Origin: Corythucha ciliata
Lineage: Eukaryota; Arthropoda; Insecta; Hemiptera; Tingidae
Assembly (NCBI GenBank): GCA_038030265.1
Contig: CM075943.1
Span: forward strand, 27,218,001 to 27,282,000
DNA: 64,000 nucleotides
Reading direction: 5' to 3'
Below are positions 44,412 to 57,938 of the stretch, one piece after another (the first letter of the stretch is position 1; each line of letters begins with the position of its first letter). The notes under the pieces were generated by a model that worked only from the letters and a program-made list of their open reading frames with translations, was not told the DNA's origin and made no database searches. A program made the translations under genes and the position numbers.

Positions 44412-46030
44412 TATAAAATTCTCTCCCACCAGGCATTCGTCGACACCCAATCTTCAAACCTTCAAAAGGAAATTAAAGGAATGAATTCTTCTACAAAAAT
44501 TATATAAAAATTTTATTATAATTATATTATATAAAAATTAAATTCAAATAATAGCAGTATGCACTTCTTTTTGTGTGCTTATCTTGGACGTACAGCTCCT
44601 CCCCACAGCACAAGTCTATGACTTTTAGAGGGGAGTAGCGCACAGTGAATTTTTTGTATGATTAATTCCAATATCTAATGTAAATAAATGCGCAATAAAA
44701 AAATGGGGTGTCGCTAATTATAGGAAATTTATCCAGGAATTTCGCGTGTACCTTCCACCTCAACCGCTTGATAGCTGTGGTTCCTTTTGAATTTCCCTTT
44801 TTATGAGATTTTCGCGTGGAAGGGACGTTGTATATTTTATGTATATATATTCGTACAAAGACCCTCAAAACTCAATAAAATCGCTTTACCTACTGACTTC
44901 ATTGTCCCGCAAAAAGAATGGGTGGGGGGGGTGAGAGAGAGGGTGAGCCTTTTCAGCCGAGATAGTGCTGTTTGGAATCGATAGAGCCGGTGTTTCCTGA
45001 TGATGCATGGTCTCTAAACAAAAAAAAATCTGGGGTTGAATCGAAAAATGAATTATTGTTCCAAGGCACAAGAAAATAGAGCAACTTTTTAGTCTCCAAT
45101 CCTCAACCACCCGTTCACCATATCACCGCAGGAAATACAAGAAGCCTGGGGGAGTGTGAAATACAGCGAACATTTTTTTTTTGTCCAACTTTTAGTATCC
45201 GCCCATTCAGGGGTTGTTAAGCGATTTAACCGCTTGAAGCGAATTGCAAGTTTGTGAAATTGTTGGTGTGGAATAAAACGACACTTTAAAAGTCTCAAGA
45301 CATTTTTCCACCGCTGCACGTGCATAATTCATTAGACGCTGCGTTGATTTCCATACCAAAAAACGTTTATGTGCAGTCAAGCGTGACCCTAAGTTGAAAC
45401 ATTCAAAAATGTTAAGCGCGTGTTTTTAGGGAAGACTTTATTATTTATTTCCTTTTCTCGAATCTAAGCTCAAAGGTTTCAATTTTACCATTATTCTACA
45501 AGTATCGTTTCACTTTAAATTTTAGCCAGATTTGCAAGCAGACCCGGATCAAGAATTTGCTTGAGGAGAGGCTCGGAAAATTATATGCTTCGCTCAACAA
45601 AAAATGGCTTAACTAGCTATTTCCACCATAAAAACGGCTACAACGACTGTACATATAGCCCAGTACTCGTGTGTAAAAAAAAGGCATTCGAAGGAAAGTT
45701 TTGATTTTAAGAGCTTAATGGTTTTCTGGGTTGCTGAACACGAATCAGTGGTTTGCCAACAAAATTTTTGACGGGAAACATGTTTTTTGGGGGGGGGGAA
45801 GATTGGGGTTTTTTGGTATTTTTGAATCACCCAGATACTGTGTGCTTATAAGAACTACCCTTATAAGAAATAAAACCCCAATAATAATAAAATAAATAAA
45901 AAAATAAAAGTCCACATAAGAAATAAAAGAGGATACAATTTCCTACATTTTATGTATTTAAATTTTATTTCTGTTGTCAAATGTTCAGCCGTAGGTGCGC
46001 TGTGAAAGTGGGGGCAAAACCTGCTGTCAG
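44412..46030. other. No gene recognised
   Basis: AT-rich sequence with a G run near 45790. Frames at 44662-45325 have no recognised domain. Confidence 0.4.
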
Positions 46031-47130
46031 TCCCATATGAATGCTGAAATACACGGTATTTCGCTCACTTACTGAACGTATTGCTTTGTATGTATTGAAA
46101 TCCTTCACAGTTGACAACAGACTGGAAAATTCGCCAAAATGGGAAAAAATTGCGATTCACGCCTTGAAAATGGCTAAACTGACTGTACTTGCACACTGTG
46201 AAAATTGCCAAACTGGGAATTTCCGCTCCTAAAATAGCCAAACATACCGTACCTGACGTAACGTGCCTTATAAATAGCTCACAATACGATTCGTGCAACC
46301 CTGAAAATGTCTGAAGAGATCATGATTCCCTGTCTGAAAATAGCTCCATCATTCGAGTGCCGAAAATGGCCAATGTTGGCGATTTGGAGTAATTACCACT
46401 ACAAAAGCCGCGGCACCAGCACAGTGGAAGAGGCGGAGGCCGGCGCCTGGAGTGCGAATTTCAATGAACCCCAGTCTTAAACAAAAAATTCATATAATTT
46501 TTACATAATTAGCTTTTCATTATGGATTTTTCTCAATTTTAGCCACCAAGATGCCACCAAAAACCGCCAATGGGTGTTTATCTGCGAATGAGCGCTTCAG
46601 GTCAATTTCAGCCGCGAATTAAAGCTGTTTTTCATCAATATATTAAGCCCTGTTGTCTTTGAAGATATATTGCACGCGTTCCGTGATAGGTATAGTGACC
46701 GAATGTTTTTGAAAAACCAGCATGCAATATAGCTTCAAACATTGCATCGTGTGAATACGGCTTTAGTTACGAATTAGCGCATTTTCTCAATTTTAGCTGC
46801 GAATCAGCGCTTTTTCTCAATTTTAGCCGCGAATGAGGGGGTTTCCCCCTATTTGATTCGTGAATAAGCGCTTTTTCATAATTTAATTTTCGAATTATAA
46901 CTTTTTCTCAATTTTAGCCTCGAAGTCTCCAGAATCCGCGAATTCGCGTCTCCTCAATTTTAGCCGTGATTGAGTGCATTTCTTCATTTTCAGCCGCGAA
47001 TTAGTGCGATTTCTCAGTTTTAGCAGTAAACAAGACTAAAATGTTTAAACATTTAACATGTTTTCACATTTAGACTTGAAAAAGAGCTTTTTGTCAATTA
47101 CAGCCGCGAAGCTGTATCTCCACTTTCCCC
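46030..47130 (+). repeat. Two degenerate periodic tracts
   Basis: The first part (46030-46400) has units around AAAATNGCCAAACTG and GGGAATTTCCG; the second (about 46530-47130) has units around AGCCGCGAATNAGCGC followed by TTTTTCTCAATTTT, spaced about 30-33 bp. A TGCAATAT-type inverted motif pair lies between them near 46668-46760. No genes. Confidence 0.6.
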
Positions 47131-47509
47131 AATTGGTGAATTTGGATTAATTCAACTACAAATCGAGGGCTTTTTCTTCATTTTTTCGTAGCCACGTAAG
47201 GAGTCACAGAAACTGTGGACTGGTGCTTTTTCTACATTTCATACGCGGACTTCCTCCAAGAAAAGCACGCATGGACCTCGATAGGCGACTCTGGAGTCAA
47301 AAAAAGTCGTTAATAATCATAACAAACGCCTGTTCCTGGATTAGCAAACCCGGATTGACCTAGAGATGATGACAGTCCCGTTCAACCGGCAATACACAGT
47401 TTTTAAAGGTGTGTAAAATGGTATTATATGACCCCATATTTATGATTCCGGGAGCCTGCCGTGCGGTATCTGGGACCTAAGAATTGTATAGCTAATTAAA
47501 GTCAGTCAG

Positions 47510-47646
47510 GGGGCCTATTCTCTAACAAGAAGTAATATTTTTTTCGCCAGCCATGTGTCTATTTCATTCATTTGTTCGAAGAAAATGAATGAAATAAACA
47601 TATGACTTCCAAAAAGCTATTGCTTCGGAGTTAGAGAATAGGCCCC
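47510..47646. mobile_element. MITE with GGGGCCTATTCTCTAAC ends
   Basis: The termini are GGGGCCTATTCTCTAAC and its inverse, with a second inner inverted pair around ATTTCATTCATTTGTTC at the centre. The terminal wording resembles the MITEs at 6256-6507 and 54307-54435. Confidence 0.75.
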
Positions 47647-47909
47647 TAGGTGTGGTTAAAACCTTTTGAATGAGGCCTGTCACACGTCCAAGTTCTTCCG
47701 GTTGAATCGTGTTCCAAAAGGGAATTGGGCTTGCCACTGAGGAAAATGCCCAAGGCATAAGCCAGCAGACGCTCCTATTCGTATTCAGCTCCATGAAAGC
47801 TCTCTAATAAAACCAGTTTCAGGACTATATGTTCTTCCGTGCGCGCCTCTATGGTGTAATGGATAACCAGCGGGCCTGGTTTCGGTCCAAGCTAAAGCCA
47901 ATTTCCCTA

Positions 47910-49829
47910 TACAGGGTGTTCACCGGTGGCGTTGACTATATTGCACACGGTGAAAGTACATGCCAAGAGCTGTAAAATTGTCGCTTTCACTTTTTTATTA
48001 TCTCCAGCCGTTACCGAGATATGACGTTTTGAACACTTTTCATGAAGAAAATCAGTTTTCATGAGAAAACCAGAATTTCTCGGGTTTTATGTGGTGCTTG
48101 TAGAAATTGAATGACAGATTCGGATTCTGCACAAAATTTACCCTAAGATGCAACGAGATTCGTTTCGGAATTACCTTGACACACCCATCATTCTAGGCGT
48201 CAAAGTTTTCCTTTGCCCAAAAAAAGATTTCTTTTTAATTTGTCCCCTTGATTTTCAATAGTGGGAAAAAATCGCAGGTGACGCACCTGTACTCTAAAAA
48301 CATCTCCAAGCAGTCAGCTTTCGAATGACGTATCCCAAAACCAGCTTCTGGCTTATTTTGGCCACCAAAATCAGCTTTCTTTTTTTTTAAAAAACTACCC
48401 TCTGAGTCAAATACCAGAAGGCTCCAATACCAGTTAATTAAAAACCACTCGTTAATCTCATAAGCTATGCCTCACAGCCATCCTGCAGCAATCTTGTATT
48501 CTTACTTCTTAGTGTGTGGGATCTTCATCAATAAAGTCCACGCTGTGGCTGAGTTCATTGTTTCCCAAACGTAGGGATCCGGAGGCGTCAAGATCAGGCG
48601 GAAAGATCAGGTAACATGACTATGCATGAGCGGCACTCTTGTGTTCTTATTGCGAGAGATCTTCATCAAACAAGCCCACGATATGGACAGTGTTCATGGA
48701 CCAGTCAGATCATGTTTCCTCATGCTGACCCCAAAATAGTCCTTGAGATAATTATTCCACTATGAGCTGGGCGCTGTACATTATCCACCTGTTATTTCTG
48801 CTGACGGCTTACAATGTGAGGGGCATCTTCAATAAGTCGATTCAAATCGAAAAACACGTAGAGGATAAATTGGTGGGATAGGTATCCAATTTTCAATTAT
48901 CCCTATATCCAGGTTTTAGCTATAGGCATATTATCCAGACCTAGGGTCAACTTCTGGATGCTAGAGTGAGACTCTGCTTCGTTAAGTGTATGGGAATTGG
49001 AAAGTCCTCAAAAAAGATAGTCGGCATCCATTTCACCTGAAAGAAGTCCAGCAGCTGCTACTCAATGCGGTGGCCAATGGGTGGGTGTCCTGATGCCCAT
49101 AACTGCCCCCTCACATGGGATGATTCCCATAACGGAAGAAGCATCGTGGAATGGATGAACGAAAATTTTGAAGACCGGTGGATTGGGCGTCACGGTGCCG
49201 TCATGTGGCCAGCGAGGAGCCCTGGCCTAACGCTAACAGCTTTCTACGTTTGGGCAACTCTAAAATCCACGCTGTTCAGGGTTGGTACAACTGACCAGTA
49301 CAACCTCGTCCAAAGAATTCAAGAATGATGCCAAAATTGAATGTCAATATTTTTAAAAGAAAGGTGATTTCCACGGCAAAAATAAGCCAGAAGCTGGTTT
49401 TGTGATACGTCATTCGAAAGCTGACAGCTTGGAGATGTTTTTACAGTACAGGTGCGTCACCTGCGATTTCTTCTCACTAGTGACAATCAAGAGAATAAAT
49501 TAGCAAAAAATCTCACTTTGTGCAACGAAAAACTTTTGACGCCTAGAATGATGGGCGTGCCCAGGTAATTCCAAAACGAATCGCATTGCATCTTATGGTA
49601 AATATTGTGCAGAATCCGGATCAGTCATTCAATTTCTAAACGCGCCACATAGAACCCGAGAAAACGTATTTTTCTCATGAAAACTGATTTTCTTAATAAA
49701 AAGTGTTCCAAAAATCATATCTCGGTAACGGCTGGAGATTTTAAAAAAGTGAAAGGGGAAATTTTTCTGCTCTTGGCATGTACTTTCGCCGAGTGCAATA
49801 TAGTCAACGCCACCGATGAACACCCTGTA
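47910..49829. mobile_element. TA-flanked Tc1/mariner-type element with long inverted arms
   Basis: The ends TACAGGGTGTTCACCGGTGG and its inverse are flanked by TA at 47908-47909 and 49830-49831. The arms are about 450 bp each and share, for example, TGGCATGTACTTTCNCCG-like and CATCATTCTAGGCGTCAAA-like sequence in opposite orientation. A transposase relic lies inside at 49065-49328. The element is decayed. Confidence 0.85.
49065..49328 (+). pseudogene. Tc1/mariner-type transposase relic
   Basis: The frame contains VEWMNENFEDRWIGRHGAVMWPARSPG-type residues (shown in part: DRWIGRHGAVMWPARSPGL), then FYVWATLKSTLF and LVQRIQE. This is the C-terminal DDE/D block seen in many arthropod IS630-Tc1-mariner transposases, where the middle normally reads WPaRSPDLTP followed by a conserved Asp. 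Here the Asp position reads Gly-Leu-Thr, so the motif is mutated. The rest of the enzyme is not recognisable. Confidence 0.75.
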
Positions 49830-49831
49830 TA

Positions 49832-52800
49832 ATGCTGTGGTGAGGTGTGAGAGTGATGGGTTTACACCGGGAAAATAAAATTTCGGTCTTTTTCCCTGGG
49901 AAAAACCGTGAAAAAGTACAATTTGGGAAAATACTGGGTTTTTATCCTTTTTTCACGCAATGTTGCAACAGACTCAGCAAATGAATAATAAACAAACAAC
50001 CATGGGTATTTATTGCATCCATAGAATCATACGAACTCACTGTTTGCACAAAAATGGTTAAAATGCTAACTGTTACGGAAGACAAAGCTGAAGCCGAGCC
50101 TTGCCACCAAATGTCCATTAATTTTTTTCTTGGAATTCATCGCCAGAGGTTTCCTCGTTTGAATACAATGATGATGGTTCAGATGCCGTTGCATCAGTTT
50201 CGTTGGTCCTTTGAAAAATGAAGTGTGAATTTGCCTGCCGAACCTGTTTTCGGTACCCCAGCGTCCAAGAAGGTTTGAGGAGCCACGGCTTTCTGTATTA
50301 CTACTTCGACGATTTTGAATTTTCCAATTGTGGGACAGATAGGTCCGTTTTTCGGCTTGATCAGTCGTTAAACGGTTTCTTTTATGATGTTCATTCGAGA
50401 AAACGTGCTAAAGGATCTTTCTGTCGCAGCTGGTAAAATTCTAACCTCAATGGAAGACAAAGTTGAAGTCGAACAAAGTCTTTGCCACCCACCAAACACT
50501 TGGCGTGACCGCCGAGGCACTTTCCCACAAAAATGCCTTCCCCCAGAATCCATCCTTGGAACGATAGTTGGTCCGCCACTGCTTCGTCGACATTAACCTC
50601 CATCTGTGTGGCAACCTTATGAATTTTTCAATGCCTTCTATTTGCTCGTCTTACTCAGCAGCGTATGATGATTGGGCCCAGGAGTGTCGCAGCGTAATGA
50701 ATACTTTTAACGCTGGAGTCTATTCTATCTTTCAGTTTTCGTAGCATCAGGGACTGTTCATTCTTGGAAAGTGGCGACCGAGGTGAATTTTCAGCAAGCT
50801 TTAACTCAATGTGGGGTAATGCGAGATGAATTTATCTCCATGGAGCAGATAGAGACTTCTCAGAGTTGAGGGAAAGGTTACAAGAGGCTGCGCGAGGAAA
50901 AAAACTCACGCTTCGAGGCTGAATTCTCTAATTTCTGCAGTGATTCGGACAAAATTAACCTTTGACCGAAGCTTCAAGCGGAGTGAGATGCTCGTTCGGG
51001 CCACTCGTAAACCGTGCATCGGCTTGACAGGGCTGTCCAGGAATTTTCTGTTCATAAATTCGTCATTCGGGTGAAGTGTACACGAACAACGGGTCAAACC
51101 CACCTGAACAAAAAATCAAGTCAGCCGAAAAGCCCTTCGGTTGGTCAGGCAATGGCTTCGGTTCACCTCTTTTTTCTCAGTGTTGACTGCCTTTTTGAGA
51201 TAGTACAAAATTGGTAACTGGAAGCAGCCAGATCGTGCGTGGAAATGCATTTTTTAGAGATTCAAACCCGCAAAAAGTGAGGCCGGGGTTTTTTTCCGAT
51301 TTGACACGTTTTTGCTGTCGGTTCTGGCCTGGAAGCACGTGGGAGCGTGCACATAATGCGTATCAAAGGGATAGAAGCTCCAGCTCTACATTTATGGAAT
51401 TTTTATTCTTGGACAAGCCAACAAACCAACCAATTAATTGAAATGTTGATTCTAGAAATTTGAATTTGGCATTTGAAACTGGTAAAACTGTGGGACGGGG
51501 AGCCGAAGACCTCCCTAGGCGTCCTATTCTTCTCCTGTGTTTGAATGGAACAAAAATTGCTGCGCAACACTCTTTGAAAACTTTTTGGACAGGCCAGTTT
51601 CGTTTTCTCTGCAAAACATTTTCCGTTTAGCAGGGTATCTACAAAAAAACACCTTCTAGTTTGTTAAAACGCCCATGCACCGGTTCCTCTCACATGGTTT
51701 CACCCCATCTTCTCTACTTCCTCGTGGTATCAGCCAATAAAGGCACAGAGAGCATATTATTTGCGAAGGCTCGATTCTCATTCAGTTTGTTTATTTGAAG
51801 CCCTTTGATCTGATTTGCATTTAAAGTAGGTAGGCGTCCAACGGTGTTTGAGTATTCTCGGAAAGTACCCATTCGTTGCCCCTACCCCTGCAACCACCAT
51901 TCTCTTCTTAGTATCGACAGGCATTAAGTTTTCGTGGGATTATTTTCAACAGACTGCTTCGTTATTAAATATGCTTTTAACGAGGAGGAACGGTAGACAA
52001 TAACAAGAGTTTTCCCGTTAAATAATGCTAGGCAGAAACCAGCATGACCGTTCGGTAAAAAGAGAAATTGACTAACCCTCTGATCTAACCTATGAATGCT
52101 TCACAATAATAATAATAATTATAATAAAGCCGCAAATAATAATCGTTTATAAACGTGTAATAAATGACTTTAATGAGGTCCTATTTACTCCCAATAACGC
52201 TTTTTGAAAGTCCAATTAGTTAGCGTAACAACTGTCAACGCGAACAGTTGACGTGAATCCGTCTAATGACTTTTCATTGTCATTCCTCCTTTTACAAGAG
52301 CTCTCCTGCTGCCGAAAATTTCTATTTGTCACAAAACGTGACACAACGTGTGCGTGAGTGGCGGGGGGGGGGGAGGTGCGAGCAAGTTTTGCTTCTTTAA
52401 ACGATCACAAAAAGCAGTGTTCAGGGGGGGGGGGGGGTTATACAAAAAGGGGTCGTATCTTTCCTTGGCACGCAAAATACGGGGTCGTTAAATTGTTGTA
52501 TAATCTCTCGAGTTGCGTAAGTTGACTCCTTGAATCACCCTCCCTTCCATCACACGCTCTCTATCGAATACACACTCCCAGGCTATTCATATTGAAGCCG
52601 TTTTGTCTAGTGATTTGCCTCCTTGACATTTTTAAGAGCGCTCGACTGAGAATTTTCCTCGAGATCACTCTCCTTCGGATGGTTATTTTTCAAACTCGGC
52701 TCTGAGATTGTGAATTCAATGTTGTTTTTTTTTATATAAAGTCTACTCCGTGGAAGGTTTTCCCTTCTACGTGGTTTTCATAATTCTTCCATCAGAGAAA

Positions 52801-54306
52801 AAAACATGAAAATATGGCTCCGACATTCTCCAAGTTGCGCTCTATCTTTATGGAAAGAGGCGGAAATAAGGAAATGAAGGATGGAAAGATTCCAAATCGA
52901 CTATTTAAAGAAAGGAAATAGAAATTTAGTTCCATGAATTGGGATCCCCCTGACTCAGCCCTAAAGTGCATGGGAATGGGTCCTGACCAGTGTCAATCGA
53001 TTAATTGCTGCCAATTATCATTTTCATTAGATTATCCCAGTTCAACCGGCACCATCAAGCCAAACCTGTAGCCCTCGACCCCTCGTAATCATTCCTCTAG
53101 ACAATCCACCCGTGATGACTGCGATGAAAGCTCATTGTCCCTTCGTTTCTTTTTAAAAAACATGATTTCTCCTCGCTACATGAGAACTAAATTTATCGCG
53201 CGTTCGTATATTAAGGCCGTGTAAAGTGTCAGAGGAAAGACGACGTGACCACTTGAAGGAAGAGCGTGAGAAGTTTTCTGAAAAAAAAAAAAAAAAACTC
53301 GGAGGGTAAGTCTAAGCTTGTACAAGAAGGAGCCTTGAGACGAAAGCTTTTTCTGTCGTGTTTGACACACTTCTCTTTCAAGATTTTAACTCTTTATTTT
53401 TATGAGCAAACCTAAATATTTGTTGCAATGAATTCGAAGACGTGTTCATTTCTCGCGTGTTGATTCGCAAACATGTGTCTGGATGGGGGGAGGGCTAAAC
53501 GACTTAACCGACAAATAAAATATTTATACCCGCTGTTTACGACGCTTATTTATTGTGAGGATCACTGAAACGCATAGATGTTATTGACACGCCTGAAAAA
53601 AACTCCGATAACTGCAAATAATTCGCTACCCGTCCTCACCTATATTGGGGCAATCCCACCGAAAAATAACGTGCTAAATTTGGGAGAAGTAAGTCGATAA
53701 TCAACAGGATAAAAGTGTAGTTGCTTAACGTTTCCATAACCACGGCCTTTCATGAAAAATATTTCAGCTCATCATAAACCTTTCGTACACACCAGTGGCT
53801 TATAGGAAATACGGAAAAAGGCGACCCCCCCCCCCCTCACGGCTCTATTTGTATAGCCGTATGGTTTCTTCGCATATTTGAAGCTGATTGACTGACGATT
53901 TGGTGCAAAGAAAACACGTACTTTGAGGGCTTTATAAAAGAAGAGGATGTGTCGCTCACCAGTCACCACCCACCGTCTATGAACGCTAATCAGCGCCCCC
54001 TCACAGTGACCGAAAATGGGTGTTTTTCGCGTCGTCGTTGGTTGTTGTATGGTTTTTCTCGAAAACCATTGCGCAGGCCCTAATGACTTTTTGAGTCCTT
54101 CCCTCCCCCCGATTGAGTCGGATCGACGCCGAATGTGTCCAAACACATTTTCCCGCGCCACGCCACCCCCCACCCCCGCCCCACCCGCGCCCAGCTTGTG
54201 TAGTCGCTCCACCTTGGATCCCAAAATGACGATCCTAGGCGAGAAAGGAGGATTTATGGCCCGATTTGTGTGTATGTGTGTTGGGGGGGGGGATTGAGCC
54301 CACCTG
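49832..54306. other. No gene recognised
   Basis: Two stretches near 50060 and 50440 share GGAAGACAAAG and TTGCCACC, indicating a partial local duplication. G runs lie at 52365 and 52427. An A run at 53281-53298 and several mixed frames (for example 53772-54297) have no recognised domain. Confidence 0.4.
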
Positions 54307-54435
54307 GGGCCCTATTTAGAGTTGTCGCGGAAAATGCCGCAAATGTGGACGCTATGGCAGGATAATGTTCGTTCTTATTCGGTGCCCTTGTATCCGGCTT
54401 GCGGCATTTTCCCCCGGCTGTTCGGAATAAGGCCC
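54307..54435. mobile_element. MITE with GGGCCYTATTC ends, diverged copy
   Basis: The left GGGCCCTATTTAGAG and right TTCGGAATAAGGCCC ends are inverse, followed inside by AAAATGCCGC in both arms. It belongs with 6378-6507. Confidence 0.7.
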
Positions 54436-57119
54436 TTGATGGGATCGTGGTGAGAAAGGCTTCAGGGACATCCACGTAATTATTGTAAGTTACATAATGT
54501 ATTTTTCATGGTTGCTCAATAAAAAATGCATTCATTCATTCATTCAAACCCGTTAATCTAGCGCCGAGGATGTTGGTTGGTCGGTCGTCGTTCGAGAGCT
54601 CCCAGAAAACGTATACGTGTGGTCAAAAACGTTCGCACCACGGGGAAGGGACCCTTTGATTTTTAGGTTCCCGCGTCGAGTCCCCTGCTACTGCTTGCAC
54701 GCCGTTGCCTCGTTCAGCTCTAAATTTTAGCAATTTTTATGCCAAATGTCGTCCTCTAGATCCACCTCACCCTTCCCTAGTACAGCTGCGGTCCTTGCAG
54801 ACTAACTGCGGTGGTGGTGCTCGAGTTCGACTTTGGCCGATGCTTGACGTCGGTTGAGAGTTTGGCCACAATACTATCATAAGCCTTGAGGGCAAGCCTT
54901 GGGGAACCACGCACGTGCATCCTCGGAAGAAGAAGGGCAGCAAAAATCCTGGCATGGGCCCAGGAAGCCAAGAAGGTTCCATCAAACGAAAATTCAACGT
55001 TTTTCCGCTCATTTCTAGCTTATTTGAAACAGTTAATAGCCTTCAACGAATATCGCTACCATGAGCTCGGGAGATTTTGTAACTTTGGAACAAACCAATT
55101 CAATCTGAGACCCGTTAAATGTCCAAGTTTTCCCCTCCTCCCCTCATCACAAAGTAAACAAAATAAGTTTGACTCTTCTCTCTCATAGCCGAATAAACTA
55201 ACACGGCCGTTTATTGAACAGTTCCAGAAACTTTAATTGACTTCTGAAGGATGTCGACAAGGTACCTGGGTCCTTGCTTATTCTTTGATTAAACTGTACG
55301 ATCGGCTGATTAAAGCTTCTTCATTTACGCTCCCCCACCCCTTTGGTTTATTGCTCTAAAAAAAGTAACCCTACATTTCTTTGGAAGAGAGCCCTTTGAG
55401 TGTCCGCCGCGCGCTGAACGCTCGTATAACGGGCTGCTAATAATCAACGCCAGCTATAAGGGTCAAAGAGGGTGACATGAATTGAGACGAATGAGCCAAG
55501 TAGACTGTGAATAGAAAAAAAAAATTGTATGATGGTGGGCGAAGGGTGATGGATCGGTTAGTGCCGTGGATAAAATGAATAACACAGCGCACTTCCAATT
55601 AATCATTTCGCGTTGAATTATTTCCCGCTTTTAGTTAGTGTTCATAACTTCATTTCGGCCATAATTGTAATGGCTCGTAGTTTATGCGAAGGAATTCTGT
55701 AAGGAGGGAAGACCAGAGGAAACCGCTTCTTTGAGGATACAAAAGTGGTTTTGCACAAAGTGATATCGCAGTGTCACATTCTAGGTCAAAAAGGGATAAA
55801 ATTCCTCTCTGTTGGAATGCTAAAAGTTATAATTGAACTCAACAAATTCTGTAGGATGAATCGTAAATTAACCGGGAAAAGTTTAAAATGAAAAAAACTG
55901 ACGCTTTGAGAAAAAAACGACATTTTTATGGCGCACTGAGCTCTAATTTTAATTGATGACGTCCTGACGTTTTATTTTCGAGAAAATACTCAGGCATTGA
56001 AAGTAAAATAATGCTTCAGTTGAAAGGCCACGCGTGTTTTCAAACACTGAATTGGACGGGAAACTTTTCCTATGTTCGGTGGAGCCCTTAAAACAAAGCT
56101 AGGTGGAAATTTTTGAGTTTCTATGGAACATTCCGCCGAATTTCTTCGAATTCCACGCCCCGATGCAAAGTGGATGTTAACAAAGATGAGAGGAATACGA
56201 GAAATCCGTCTCACCTTTTCCCCTCACCGTCATTTCAATAAAAATATATCTCGGCACCTTTCGCTTTCAATTGATAGCTGACACGTTTGCGCTTGAGGAT
56301 TGAGTTTTCGTGTGGGTGTGTGCGTGATTGAAAATACAAGCCGCTGCCGCCTCCTCTCGCGTATCGCCCATCAATTTATACGACTTGGCGTTTATTTCGC
56401 TTCGCGAATAATAAAACGTCGAACCTTTCCAACCTCTCCCTTCCCACTCTTTAATCGGGCTTTTCAAATACGCGTCGTAGAAGCTGTATATAACAGATGA
56501 CGCTCGATGTCATTCGTTTCTATCTAAAAAAAAGTTACGAGCGAGTTATCCGCGTATGTGAACACATTTTCGAGGAGAGATGTGCAACGGTATCGTAAAA
56601 TGCCATCTAGAGACGTGGATGCATGACGCTAGGGGGGTGCAGTGCGGGGGATGAATAACTAGTAAAACCTCAAGCCGCTAAAACTATCCCAAAACTGGAA
56701 GAGGCGAGCGTTCTGTCTGCCTCAAAAGGAAGAGTTGCGGTCTGTAAGTTGTTGCTAATTTGTCACCCAGAGCTTAAACATGCACGCTCAATTCGTCTGG
56801 GCTCGTAAGGAACCCCGCGTCTAATGGAATGAGGAGTGAATTGCGTAAAATTTCCCGCCTAGTTTTCTTCGATGGGGGTACAATTGACCATTTTGGTGGC
56901 AAGGATGGGTCCGATGTGAGCGGGGGAGGGTCTCGACATATTCTTCCTGAGTCTCGCACATGGTACAGGGCCTCTTAACATTAGTCCGCGAGTTTTCCGG
57001 ACGAATTTCCTTTTGCCCATTGGGTTCCCCCCCTGCCGACCACTGATCCTCCACACCTTTCAGTACGCTGCACCACCCCCTGGTGCCTTAATACAGCGCA
57101 ATTTTTTCTTTTGTTTTTT
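54436..57119. other. No gene recognised
   Basis: An ATTCATTCATTC repeat at about 54530-54545 after AATAAAAAATG could be the 3' tail of a degraded retroelement. Several overlapping frames (54767-55188, 56267-56500, 56774-57056) show no conserved motif. Confidence 0.4.
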
Positions 57120-57400
57120 TCTTTTTCTTTTGTAGAGCCAAGCCTGCAAAATTTTGGTTTTAGAGTCCAATCCGCGAACTGTTTATTCCAAGATCAATAT
57201 TCACGAAAATGATTCATTTAAAGTTCCAAGCCCACGAGTTTTCGGGGTTTTAAAGCGCCAAGGCTGTGAAATTTGGCTCTGGAAGGGTACTAAACAATTT
57301 GCACCAAACGTTCTTTTGTTATTTTGGATGTCTGGATCAAATCATAATTTTACTGCACTAAAATCGATCTTTTGAAGGAGCCACAAGTGTGAAATTTTTA
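57120..57400 (+). repeat. Degenerate periodic tract
   Basis: Units with CCAAGCCNGCAAAATTTTGG-like and GTTTTAGAGNCCAA-like sequence are spaced about 30-35 bp and related in wording to the tracts at 1.4 and 22.2 kb. Confidence 0.5.
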
Positions 57401-57814
57401 TTATTTAATGTGTTTTATTTTTTAACCAGCGAAACCCTGCCCAATCGGAGCCGTCGTTTGACTCTTGGACTCCTAGTTTTTGAAGGCTATACTAGAGAAC
57501 CTTTAAAACACAGGTACTGCAACACGGATTTCAGCGCCATATTTGGTCCCTCAGTCGTTAGGGTAAACAAAATATCATGAATGAAAAAAATGTCATCGTA
57601 ACAGCAAACAAACGCGGAACGCGGTCAAATAAATAAAAATATCCTACTTGCTAATGAGATCAGGTGATAATTATAATCATATGAGGGACCAAGTATGGCG
57701 CCGATTTCCGTGTTGCAGTACTCGTGTTTTATAGTGCCTTAGCTATACCAACGCCGTTTATGTGACCGGGAAGCGAAAAAATTTGACAACGAAACTGACG
57801 GCCTCTCAGACATT

Positions 57815-57815
<1 letters not shown>

Positions 57816-57859
<44 letters not shown>
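57816..57859. repeat. 44-base T run
   Basis: An uninterrupted T run is bracketed by GCCTCTCAGA (57801-57810) and its inverse TCTGAGAGGC (57894-57903). It may be the tail of a minus-strand retroelement or simple sequence. Confidence 0.8.
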
Positions 57860-57861
<2 letters not shown>

Positions 57862-57938
57862 TGGGAATCGCTACTTTTCATTATTCAGTATGATCTGAGA
57901 GGCACAAAAGATTCGTACTGAACAGGTCTTTATTATTA

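Noticed and set aside
44662..45325. Several short minus-strand frames
   Set aside because: No conserved motif, no splice context and no repeat support.
47847..47900. tRNA-like start (TATGGTGTAATGGATAACC)
   Set aside because: The A box resembles a tRNA, but no T arm or acceptor pairing follows; at most a tRNA fragment.
54767..55188. Overlapping frames on both strands of moderate length
   Set aside because: Both strands are open over the same GC-balanced stretch; neither shows a domain, so coding status cannot be supported.
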